From positions 1-64,000 of the forward strand of contig CAWDDE010000007.1 in NCBI GenBank assembly GCA_963801055.1: a DNA stretch of 64,000 nucleotides, in the 5' to 3' direction. Shown piece by piece: positions 8,342-16,051 of this stretch. The notes under the pieces are model-generated. The model saw nothing but the letters and a program-made list of their open reading frames with translations, made no database searches and was not told the origin of the DNA. Source of the stretch: DASUPK01 sp963801055 (GTDB lineage: Bacteria; Actinomycetota; Thermoleophilia; Solirubrobacterales; 70-9). The position numbers were made by a program, and so were the translations under genes. Each line of letters starts with the position of its first letter. Within the stretch, counting starts at the first letter, position 1.

Positions 8342-9363
8342 TGGCGAGCGAGCTGATCGACGCGGCTGAGCCGCAGAGCGAGTCGATCGCCACCCGGCAG
8401 GCCTACGGCGACGCTCTCGTCGCTCTCGGCGAGGCCTACCCCGAGGTCGTCGCGCTCGACGCCGACCTCGCCGTCTCGACGCAGTCGATGAAGTTCGGCA
8501 AGCAGTTCCCCGAGCGCTTCTTCAACGTCGGCGCCGCGGAGGCGAACATGATGTCGATGTCCTGCGGCCTTGCCGCCACCGGCAAGGTTCCCTACGCCTC
8601 GACCTTCGCGATCTTCGCCACCTCCCGCTCCTACGACCAGGTACGGCTTGGGATCGCGCACAACGGGCTCAAAGTCAGGATCGGCGCGTCGCACGGCGGC
8701 GTCTCGCTCGGCGAGGACGGCGCCTCGCACCAGATGATCGAGGACATGGCGCTGATGCGGGCGATGCCGCGGATGCAGGTCGTCGTGCCGGCGGACTACA
8801 ACCAGGCCTACACGGCGGTGATCGAGTCCTACGAGCGCTTCGACGGCCCGATGTACATGCGCTTCGGCCGCCCGAAGACCCCGATCGTCTACCGGGACAT
8901 CCCCGAGACCCTCGGGACCGGCGTGGAGGTCCTCCGCGAGGGCAAGGACATCTCGATCTTCGTCTGCGGCCACATGGTCTGGCGGGGGCTGGAGGCGGCC
9001 GAGACGCTGGAGCGCGAGGACGGGGTGGAGGCCGAGGTCGTCAACGTCTCGATCGTCAAGCCGATCGACTCGCAGAGCGTGCTCAGCTCGCTCGCCAAGA
9101 CTGGCGTGGCGGTGACCGCGGAGGAGCACCGAGTGGTCGGTGGCCTCGGCGACGCGATCCGCCAGGTCGCAGCCGAGCAGCATCCGGTCCCGATCTTCGC
9201 GCTCGGCATGCACGACGAGTTCGGCGTCTCTGGAACGGCGGAGGCCTGCATGGAGCACTTCGGCCTCACGGCCAGCGGGATCGCCGACCTCGCCCGGGAG
9301 GCGCTGCTGAAGAAGCCGATCGTGCAGCACCCGCCGATCCACGGCGGCCCCTGGTCCGACTAG
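8341..9363 (+). CDS. Transketolase, C-terminal subunit
   Basis: This 340-residue protein supplies the pyrimidine-binding and C-terminal domains of the split enzyme. Seen are TRQAYGDAL, the catalytic Glu region VGAAEANM, the FAIFATSR segment, SHGGVSLGEDGASHQ, and the C-terminal EEHRVVGGLGDAI. The ATG overlaps the stop of the N-terminal subunit (TGATG), so both should be made in equal amounts. Split transketolases serve the pentose phosphate pathway or catabolic variants of it; nothing nearby fixes the substrate. The 3' end overlaps the convergent baeRF gene by 4 nt. Confidence 0.94.
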   Translation: MASELIDAAEPQSESIATRQAYGDALVALGEAYPEVVALDADLAVSTQSMKFGKQFPERFFNVGAAEANMMSMSCGLAATGKVPYASTFAIFATSRSYDQVRLGIAHNGLKVRIGASHGGVSLGEDGASHQMIEDMALMRAMPRMQVVVPADYNQAYTAVIESYERFDGPMYMRFGRPKTPIVYRDIPETLGTGVEVLREGKDISIFVCGHMVWRGLEAAETLEREDGVEAEVVNVSIVKPIDSQSVLSSLAKTGVAVTAEEHRVVGGLGDAIRQVAAEQHPVPIFALGMHDEFGVSGTAEACMEHFGLTASGIADLAREALLKKPIVQHPPIHGGPWSD

Positions 9364-10490
9364 TAGCGGAGCAGCGCGGCTACTCCGCCGTGAGCACGGA
9401 GCTTCTCCGCGGCATCATCCTCAACCGGAGTCACCTTGGCACTCGTGCGAAGCGCCCGTTCGACGATCTCGTCCTCGACGTCGGCCAGCTCGGCGTCGTT
9501 GGTGTCCGCGTCGAAGATCAGATGGTCGACACGGGCCTCGTTCAGACACCGCTGGACGTCGATCAGCCCGAGGGCGCCATGGCCGCCGGGAGTCTGTGCC
9601 GCCTCCGCTGCCCTCTCTACCAACGCAAGCTCGCGCTGCTGGTTGCCCTGGGCGACCGCCGCATTCACGCGCTCGAGCAGCCTGCCTCGCTCCTCCGAGA
9701 TCACGTCTGCATCCTCTGCCAACTCGACTTCGGTGCCCTTCTCCGCCCCCTCGTTGAGCTCTCGGACATGTTCCGGATCGCCGAAGGCGATCAGCCGGCG
9801 CCAGCCGCGGTTGCGCGCCTCCTCGGCGGTAAGCCTGCCGGTCTCCTTAAGGAAGCGCGCCCGGTTGTGCTCGAGCCTCTGATCGAACTGGTCCCGCCCT
9901 GAGGCACTCGCTCCCTGGGTGCGCGCGAGGTTGGCGGGCTTTCGCGCCTTTCGCTCCCGCCAGTCGCGCATGAACATCACCGCCTCCCAGTCGTGGACCA
10001 GATCGAGTGCCCCGAGCTTCCACTCGTACAGGTGGACACGTTCGGCCGAGACCGCGATCGCTCCGATCGCGGCGCCCTCGCCGAGCAGCTTCAGCAGCGG
10101 GGTCAGACGGGGCCGATCCGCATAGCTGACCCTCGTTGGAAAGCCGTCCAGCTGAGCACCGCTCCAGATGTCGCGGGCCCGGCGCTCGGCAGCCTCGCAG
10201 AAGCCGATCTGGCAACGCCCCGAGGGCAACTCCTCCTCGTCGAAGCGGTCGAGCACGCGCTGCGCAGTAGCCGTCAGAGCGCGGCCGCGGTCGTGCCTGT
10301 CGTCGCCGGCCTCGACCGCCGACTTCAACTGCTTGCGCAGCTCGATCAGCCAGCCTTCGCTGCGGTCACCCGGGTCGATCCCGACGCAGACCGTGATCAC
10401 TCCGAAATCGGGCCGCCAATCGAGCAGCTCGTCGATCGCCACGCCGGTTGGCAGCGCGGCTGCCGGCTCCATGGCACGCAGGCTACCCAT
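9360..10490 (-). CDS. eRF1-like (baeRF/VLRF1-type) protein
   Basis: This is a 376-residue cytosolic protein. The N-terminal half (FGVITVCVGIDP, then IGFCEAAERRAR and PLLKLLGEG) and the C-terminus (VDHLIFDADT, ending HGGVAALLRY) match the bacterial-archaeal release-factor-like families related to domains 2 and 3 of archaeal/eukaryotic RF1. Such proteins are thought to act on stalled or hibernating ribosomes, but the function is inferred. No GGQ hydrolysis motif is visible. It lies 21 nt downstream of an MpsC/DUF2294 gene on the same strand and may be co-transcribed. An internal Met at codon 7 is an alternative start. Confidence 0.75.
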   Translation of the reverse strand: MGSLRAMEPAAALPTGVAIDELLDWRPDFGVITVCVGIDPGDRSEGWLIELRKQLKSAVEAGDDRHDRGRALTATAQRVLDRFDEEELPSGRCQIGFCEAAERRARDIWSGAQLDGFPTRVSYADRPRLTPLLKLLGEGAAIGAIAVSAERVHLYEWKLGALDLVHDWEAVMFMRDWRERKARKPANLARTQGASASGRDQFDQRLEHNRARFLKETGRLTAEEARNRGWRRLIAFGDPEHVRELNEGAEKGTEVELAEDADVISEERGRLLERVNAAVAQGNQQRELALVERAAEAAQTPGGHGALGLIDVQRCLNEARVDHLIFDADTNDAELADVEDEIVERALRTSAKVTPVEDDAAEKLRAHGGVAALLRY

Positions 10491-10511
10491 GCCGCGGTCC
10501 GGGTAACCGGC

Positions 10512-10972
10512 CTAATCGAGCTTGAAGATCTCCGCCGACGAAGCGCGGCTCGTCGATGCTGGTGGTGCTGGCGAATCCGATCACGGTGCGCCCGGTGGCC
10601 CGCTCGATGGCGGCCCGGAAGCTCGCCTGGATCGCGTGCTGGTACTGACTGCCGGACCTGCACCACCGTCTCGTGCTTCCCGTGTTCGATCAGGAACTTC
10701 TCGTTCGGCAGCAGCTCCAGGTCGTCGAGCACGACGACGACGAAGTCCTCGCCGAAGAACGCCTTGGCCTGCCCGGCGCCCTTGCCGTAGGACTCCTCGT
10801 GAATCCGGAGGATCTCGCCGGATACCTCCTCGCGCACCTCCTCGGCGGAGGGAGGCCGTCGTCGCTCGCCGGCGCTCTCGGGATCGGCGGGGCCCTCCAT
10901 GTCTTCCGGTCGATCGGGGATCGAAACCACCTCCTCGCGAAGTGGACTTGTCGGTTCCGACCCTCCGCCCAC
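10512..10972 (-). pseudogene. MpsC/DUF2294 family protein, two frameshifts
   Basis: The reading EILRIHEESYGKGAGQAKAF, then VVVVLDDLELLPNEKFLI, starts the domain. One extra base near 10648 breaks the frame after VVQVRQS. The domain continues as YQHAIQASFRAAIERATGR, and a second extra base near 10535 precedes the end AEIFKLD. Corrected, it is about 150 residues with the family pattern YGKG, LxG/ELLPxE, VRxxFQ, ATGR. DUF2294 is now linked to the MpsC component of a membrane-potential-generating system. Residues 1-45 are acidic and proline-rich. The shifts are probably sequencing errors. It precedes the baeRF gene. Confidence 0.72.
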
Positions 10973-11123
10973 CCGCGCGAAACGGGCCGCGTCTGATCGT
11001 TCATGAATGGCCTGCCGAGCCTCAGTCGTCCGACCGCCGCCCGACGGCTACAGGCAGTGTACGCCCTGCGACGCCGCCCCGGAAACCCAGCACGGGCCGG
11101 CTTCAGGGGAGTAGCCTGACCAA

Positions 11124-11414
11124 GTGACCGACGGACAGCCGCGGCTCGGTGACGAGCTCGCGGAGGTGACGAAGGGCATGGTCTCCCTGCATCGCCGCTT
11201 CTACGGGAAGGGCCCGACCGAGGCGAAGACCTACGCGATCGACGACACCGTGATCTGCATCCTGGAGGGTGGGTTCACGACGGTCGAACGTACGTTGATC
11301 GACGAGAAGGATGTCTACGCGGTGCTCCAGGTACGTCGCAGCTTCCAGCGCGCCATCGAGCGTCAATTCACGGCGGTGATCGAGGAGGCGCTGGGCCGCA
11401 AGGTGATCGCCTAG
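11124..11414 (+). CDS. MpsC/DUF2294 family protein with premature in-frame TAG
   Basis: This is a 96-residue reading: GMVSLHRRFYGKGPTEAKTY, VICILEGGFTTVERTL, VRRSFQRAIERQF and EALGRKVIA, then TAG. In the paralogue at 11685-12062 the same place reads VIAYMSSIHVDPDLAVELF. Here the Tyr codon is TAG and the frame continues unbroken as MSQIHADPDLAVELFMLEP to a TGA at 11535-11537 (137 codons in all). It is thus a nonsense mutation, a readthrough site or a base error. GTG start; the region lies between divergent family members. Confidence 0.75.
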   Translation: MTDGQPRLGDELAEVTKGMVSLHRRFYGKGPTEAKTYAIDDTVICILEGGFTTVERTLIDEKDVYAVLQVRRSFQRAIERQFTAVIEEALGRKVIA

Positions 11415-11684
11415 ATGAGTCAGATTCATGCGGACCCGGACCTCGCCGTCGAGCTCTTCATGCTCGAGCCACACGAAGCCGACCAATCGGAGTACCCTCG
11501 GAAGAGGCGGCGTGGCGTTCGCCGCACTGGAACCTGACCCATCAGGATGCCGCGCGCTCGTTGGGTCTCATCCGCAACTCTTCCCTTCGCGCACAACGCT
11601 TGATCAAAGAGGGGCGGCAACCAACCGGTTTGGAGGTTTGCCGTTTCCCCGCATGGAACAGACCACGGGCCAGCGCGTGGAGAG

Positions 11685-12062
11685 ATGCTTGCCCAGATCT
11701 CGACGGGACTCGTGCAGCTCCATTCCCGGTACTACGGGAAGGGGCCGACGAAGGCGAAGACGCACATGGTGGACGACACCGTCGTCTGCGTCCTGCGCGG
11801 CGGATTCACGACGGTCGAGCGCACGCTACTCGACACCGGCGAGGTCGAGTCCGTCTACCAGATGCGCCGCAGCTTCCAGCAGGCGATGGAGGAGAACTTC
11901 CGTCTCATCGTCGAGCAGGCGACGGGCCGCAATGTGATCGCCTACATGAGCTCGATCCATGTCGACCCGGACCTGGCCGTCGAGCTGTTCGTGCTCGAGC
12001 CCGTCGAGGAGCCGGCTCGCACCGTCGCCGAACCCGAGTTGGCGGCAGAGCCGGCGAGCTAG
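11685..12062 (+). CDS. MpsC/DUF2294 family protein
   Basis: This is a 125-residue, apparently intact family member: STGLVQLHSRYYGKGPTKAK, VVCVLRGGFTTVERTLLD, RRSFQQAMEENF, ATGRNVIAYMSS and VDPDLAVELFVLEP. An acidic tail follows. Upstream at 11653 an ATG with MEQTTGQRVE in another frame aligns with the N-terminus of the neighbouring paralogue; one base seems missing near 11683. The true start may therefore be 11653. Function is unknown beyond the MpsC relationship. Confidence 0.75.
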   Translation: MLAQISTGLVQLHSRYYGKGPTKAKTHMVDDTVVCVLRGGFTTVERTLLDTGEVESVYQMRRSFQQAMEENFRLIVEQATGRNVIAYMSSIHVDPDLAVELFVLEPVEEPARTVAEPELAAEPAS

Positions 12063-12360
12063 GCGCCCGCGTCGGGACGGCCGTCCGGGCTCCCGGCCAG
12101 AGCCGCTACCGCCTGCTCACGATCGAAGAACACCGGCACGGGTCCGTCCGATCGACGATCCGCCGAGGACGTTCCCGAGCTGCTCGACCCAGCGGGCCTT
12201 CCACGTGCATTCGGGATCGTGCTCAGGTCGAGCTCGCCCGCGATCGCGACGATCGAGGTACCGTGCCAACGCCCTCGATTCGAACGCGAGCGGTCGGGTC
12301 GCTCCCCCTTGCAGGCGGGATGGAGCGGCCCCGCTAGACCGCTCCACCCGCTCGCCTGAA
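12059..12360 (-). pseudogene. Possible decayed STAS (anti-sigma factor antagonist) gene
   Basis: Minus-strand readings in two frames contain GTSIVAIAGELDLSTIP, close to the opening of STAS-domain anti-anti-sigma factors (VxxLxGELDLxTxP), followed in another frame by WKARWVEQLGNVLGGSSIG. The conserved phosphorylatable Ser region (DSSG) is not recognisable. No complete frame exists. I regard this as a remnant with low confidence. Confidence 0.35.
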
Positions 12361-12385
12361 CGCGCCATCCCCTAGTGGTGCGCAA

Positions 12386-13084
12386 CTCCCCTGGGGTAGG
12401 GAGGCTTCGAAGTTCGAAGGTGCTTGGTGCAGATCGGGTTCACCAACTACTCCTCGGATCTGTTCATCCTTGAGCGTCGAGGAAACCCGACCCTCCCCCT
12501 GTAGGGCGTGCCTCCAAGCTTCTGGTTCGGAGTCGCGGCTGGCACCGCAGGCGGCGATTCCTCCAACCTCAGTGGGGTATTGTACGGCGACTCGCGCACG
12601 ATTCATAGAACCGGGCAAGCAGAAGAGCTCTTTCAGAGATCCTGGTTTCCCGCTAGTTGCGCAGGAACGAGTCGCGGAGGGGGCGACTACGGGCCGGCGG
12701 ACGAACTGCCGACCAATGAGATCGCCCAACTCTGACTTTCGACCCACCCCGCCGCCCAGCTGCGACGACCTGGCGGTGCGGCGTGACCCGGGGGATCCGC
12801 GGGGCGAAGACGTATCTCCGGTGCTATCGGACGCCACCGGAGTGCGGCAAAACGGCGACGGGCGGGGCCGAGCGGACGCCACTCGGCCCCGCCGTCGCTA
12901 CCTCACCCACTGACCGAGCGGGGCCACCCGGGCTAAACGACCCCCGGCGCGACTAACGAGGACATCTCGTGTTGAATTGCGAACGAGAACTTGCGCTGGG
13001 CTGGGGGGTGTTCCCTACCCTGTGCAGCGCTGTGAGTCGCCGGCCGGGTATGCCGCCGTCCGTCTCGCAGCGCACGCTTTTTTG
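12386..13084. other. Gene-free stretch upstream of ftsE
   Basis: No frame in either strand has convincing coding features or homology that I recognise. Base composition is visibly less GC-rich than the flanking genes between about 12380 and 12740. The stretch ends with a large imperfect inverted repeat (12855-12898) and then the leader of ftsE. It probably contains the ftsE promoter, but no clear -35/-10 pair could be fixed. Confidence 0.45.
12855..12898. terminator. Large GC-rich inverted repeat
   Basis: GCGACGG plus CGGGGCCGAG on the left pairs with CTCGGCCCCG plus CCGTCGC on the right. The stem is about 17 bp with one bulged G and a loop of about 9 nt. It has no T tract, so it may be a rho-independent-like stop for upstream transcripts or a structured RNA element. 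It lies in gene-free DNA 190 bp before ftsE. Confidence 0.45.
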
Positions 13085-13933
13085 ATGGCAAGGCGACAGA
13101 CATCCGACCTCCTCCAGGCGCGTCCCCGCACCTCGCGGCGGCCCGAGCACGTCACCGAGCAACGACCCCGGCCGCCGGTCGTCGAGATGCGCCGGGTCAC
13201 CAAGGTCTACCCCGGCGGCCACGTCGGGCTGGAACACGTCAGCCTGCGGGTCGATCGTGGCGAGTTCGTCTTCCTGGTCGGGCCGACGGGTTGCGGCAAG
13301 ACGACTCTGATCAAGACGCTGCTCCGAGAGCTTCAGCCCACCGAGGGCGAGGTACTGATCGCCGGCCGGGACATCGGCTCGCTGCCCGACAAGAAGGTCC
13401 CGCAGCTGCGGCGTCGGATCGGGACCGTCTTTCAGGACTACAAGCTGCTGCCGAACCGCACGGTCTACGACAACGTCGCCTACGCGCTGCAAGTGATCGG
13501 GGCCTCTCGATCGGAGATTCGCAGGAAGGTCCCCGACGCCCTGCGCCTCGTGGGCCTCGCGGACAAGGTGAAGAACTACCCCGACCAGCTCTCCGGTGGA
13601 GAGCAGCAGCGCCTCTCGGTCGCCCGGGCTTTCGTCAACCACCCACCGCTCCTGCTGGCGGACGAGCCGACCGGCAACCTCGACCCCAACACCTCAATCG
13701 GGATCATGCAGGTGCTCTACCGGATCAACCGAACGGGCACCACCGTCTTGGTCGTCACCCACGACCGCGAGATGGTCGACAAGATGCGCCGCCGGGTCAT
13801 TGCTCTCGACTCCGGCCGGGTCGTCCGCGACCAGGCCGCCGGTACGTACACCCCCGACGACGAGTCAACCCGCGAGTTCGCGAGGCGCGTCCGCGAGGAG
13901 ATGGGCCTCGACGACCAGGGTCCGCGGTACTGA
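13085..13933 (+). CDS. ftsE: Cell division ATP-binding protein FtsE
   Basis: This ABC-type ATPase partners FtsX and regulates peptidoglycan hydrolases at the septum. Motifs: Walker A GPTGCGKTT, Q-loop TVFQDYKLLPNRTVYDN (the FtsE-typical form), signature LSGGEQQR, Walker B LLLADEPTGNLDP, and H-loop VVTHD. ATG 13085 gives an N-terminal extension of about 34 residues (basic, Arg-rich) compared with most FtsE proteins. ATG 13187 would start right at the domain, so the true start is uncertain. The C-terminus has a 30-residue tail. ftsX follows after 11 nt. Confidence 0.95.
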   Translation: MARRQTSDLLQARPRTSRRPEHVTEQRPRPPVVEMRRVTKVYPGGHVGLEHVSLRVDRGEFVFLVGPTGCGKTTLIKTLLRELQPTEGEVLIAGRDIGSLPDKKVPQLRRRIGTVFQDYKLLPNRTVYDNVAYALQVIGASRSEIRRKVPDALRLVGLADKVKNYPDQLSGGEQQRLSVARAFVNHPPLLLADEPTGNLDPNTSIGIMQVLYRINRTGTTVLVVTHDREMVDKMRRRVIALDSGRVVRDQAAGTYTPDDESTREFARRVREEMGLDDQGPRY

Positions 13934-13944
13934 GCTAGGCGGCG

Positions 13945-14862
13945 ATGGGCCGAGTCATCTTCTTCATCAGGGAAGGCCTGAGGGCTCTGCGGCGAAGCGC
14001 CGCGCCCAGCCTGGCCGCGATCGTCACCGTGGCGGTCACCGTGCTCCTGCTCGGGGTACTGATCCCGGTGCTGCAGACGACGAACGGCAAGACCAACGAG
14101 GTTCGAGATCAGGTCGGGCTGCGAATCTTCCTGACCGACGCCTCAACGCAGCCGGACATCGACGCCCTCCAGGCCAAGCTCGAGGCGATCCCGCACGTGA
14201 AGCAGGTCGAGTTCGTCTCCAAGGATCAGGCGCTGCAGATCCTCAGCGACCGCCTCAAGCAGGAAAACCGGGAGGACATCGTCGCCCAGCTTCCGGGCGC
14301 CCACAATCCTCTGCCGCCCTCGTTCAACGTCACCCCGGACGACCTCTCCAATCTCTCCGGCGTGCGCGCTGCGATCACCCCGCCGGGTGCAACCGGCCAG
14401 CCGACACCGATCAGCCCGATCATCAATGACATCTCGGACTCCCGCGACGACGCCAACAAGATCAGCGGGGCCACCACGGCCATCCGCTGGGTCCTCGCGG
14501 TGGTCTCCGGGCTGCTCCTGATCGCTTCGCTGCTCCTGGTCGGCAACACGATCCGTCTCTCGATCTACGCCCGGCGCCGCGAGGTCGAGGTGATGCGCCT
14601 GGTCGGTGCGACCAACTGGTTCATCCGCTGGCCCTTCATGGTGGAGGGCCTGGTCTGCGGTCTGCTGGGCGCGGCAATCGCGATCGGATTCCTCTTCCTG
14701 GGTAAGACGGTGATCGTGGATCCGCTCGCCAACAACTTCAACCTGATCAATTCCGGGGACACGATCGGCTTCGCCAACCTCGCGCTCGTCCTGCTCTGCG
14801 TGGCCATGGCCGTCTCGGCGATGGGCAGCGGAATGACGCTGCGCCGCTTCCTCCGGATTTGA
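13945..14862 (+). CDS. ftsX: Cell division protein FtsX
   Basis: This 305-residue membrane partner of FtsE has a short cytoplasmic N-terminus (FFIREGLRALRRS) and a first helix at about 25-47. An extracellular domain of about 120 residues follows (VGLRIFLTDAS, HVKQVEFVSKDQAL), then three helices in the C-terminal FtsX core (RWVLAVVSGLLLIASLLLVG, RREVEVMRLVGATNWFIR). The extracellular domain normally binds a coiled-coil activator or a NlpC/P60 hydrolase. It sits between ftsE and a C-terminal processing protease gene, 4 nt apart from the latter, so one operon is likely. Confidence 0.95.
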   Translation: MGRVIFFIREGLRALRRSAAPSLAAIVTVAVTVLLLGVLIPVLQTTNGKTNEVRDQVGLRIFLTDASTQPDIDALQAKLEAIPHVKQVEFVSKDQALQILSDRLKQENREDIVAQLPGAHNPLPPSFNVTPDDLSNLSGVRAAITPPGATGQPTPISPIINDISDSRDDANKISGATTAIRWVLAVVSGLLLIASLLLVGNTIRLSIYARRREVEVMRLVGATNWFIRWPFMVEGLVCGLLGAAIAIGFLFLGKTVIVDPLANNFNLINSGDTIGFANLALVLLCVAMAVSAMGSGMTLRRFLRI

Positions 14863-14866
14863 CTTC

Positions 14867-16051
14867 ATGAAACGGGTTGCGCCTACGGCGCACCCCCGCA
14901 TTTTCGCCGTCGCGGCCGTCGCGGTGGCATTCGTGGTGGGCATCGTCGCCGGCGGGCAGGTGGACGGGATCCGCGACGCCGTCGACGACGTCTTCGGCAA
15001 CCCGAGCCAGGACGCCACCTCCGAGGCGATCGACGTGATCAACGACGACTACTTCCACGCCGTCGACGAGAAGGACCTGGAGAACGCGTCGATCGCCTCG
15101 ATCATCGACCACCTCAAGAAGCGCTATCACGACCGCTTCTCCCACTACTTCACCCCGTCCGAGTACGACCGCTTCAAACAGGGCTCCCATCTCTCCGGGG
15201 TGGGGGTCGCGGTGAACGAGGTCGCTCGTGGGCTGCGGGTCGCGACCGTCTACAAGCACACGCCAGCGCGGGAGGCCGGGATTCAGCCTGGCGAGGTGAT
15301 CACGGCTGTGAACGGAGACCCGATCGCGGGCGAGGACGCCGACGCCGTCACCTCCAGGATCAGGGGGCCGGCCGGGACCAAGGTGACGCTGACCGTCGAA
15401 AGCCGGGATGGGAAGAGCCGCGACGTCACCCTCACCCGGCGGGAGGTGAGCATTCCGCAGGTCGTCGGCCACATCGCGACCGTCCACGGCATCAAGGTGG
15501 GCTACGTCCGGCTGGCGGGGTTCTTCCCCGGCGCTCACGGCGAGCTGCGCAACGAGGTGGAGAGCCTCTACGGGCAGGGCGCGGAGGGGATCGTCCTCGA
15601 CCTGCGCGGCAACGGCGGCGGCTTGCTCACCGAGGCCGTGCTGGTCTCGAGCATCTTCGTCCCCGACGGGGTGATCGTCTCGACCCAGGGGCGCACCCAG
15701 CGCACCAGGACATTCGAGGCCACGGGGGACGCGCTACCCCGCCACCCGATGGTCGTCCTCATCAACGGCGACACCGCCTCGGCCTCGGAGATCGTCACCG
15801 CCGCCTTGGAGCAGTCTGGAATCGCGACCGTGATCGGCACTACCTCCTTCGGTAAGGGGACCTTCCAGGAGGTGATCCCCCTGAATAACGGCGCCGCGCT
15901 CGATCTCACGGTGGGGGAGTATCTGACCCGTGACGGGACCTCGATCAACGGCACGGGGATCACCCCCCAGGTGAGGGCGAAGGACAACCCCAAGACCAAG
16001 CCCGACGAGGGTCGCGAGAGCGCCCTCATGGTGCTGGGTCGGCAGCTCTGA
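14867..16051 (+). CDS. S41-family C-terminal processing peptidase
   Basis: This is a 394-residue serine protease anchored by one N-terminal helix (about residues 11-30). Domain order: an N-terminal helical part (YHDRFSHYFTPSEY), a PDZ domain at about 105-185 (GVGVAV to GDPIAGEDADAV, with AGIQPGEVI), then the S41 core. The catalytic Ser lies in NGDTASASEIV and the Lys in FGKGTFQEV, the Ser-Lys dyad of CtpA/Prc. In actinobacteria such enzymes act outside the membrane on cell-wall or regulatory proteins. The position after ftsEX suggests a link to division. The stop overlaps the start of rnr as CTGA. Confidence 0.93.
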   Translation: MKRVAPTAHPRIFAVAAVAVAFVVGIVAGGQVDGIRDAVDDVFGNPSQDATSEAIDVINDDYFHAVDEKDLENASIASIIDHLKKRYHDRFSHYFTPSEYDRFKQGSHLSGVGVAVNEVARGLRVATVYKHTPAREAGIQPGEVITAVNGDPIAGEDADAVTSRIRGPAGTKVTLTVESRDGKSRDVTLTRREVSIPQVVGHIATVHGIKVGYVRLAGFFPGAHGELRNEVESLYGQGAEGIVLDLRGNGGGLLTEAVLVSSIFVPDGVIVSTQGRTQRTRTFEATGDALPRHPMVVLINGDTASASEIVTAALEQSGIATVIGTTSFGKGTFQEVIPLNNGAALDLTVGEYLTRDGTSINGTGITPQVRAKDNPKTKPDEGRESALMVLGRQL

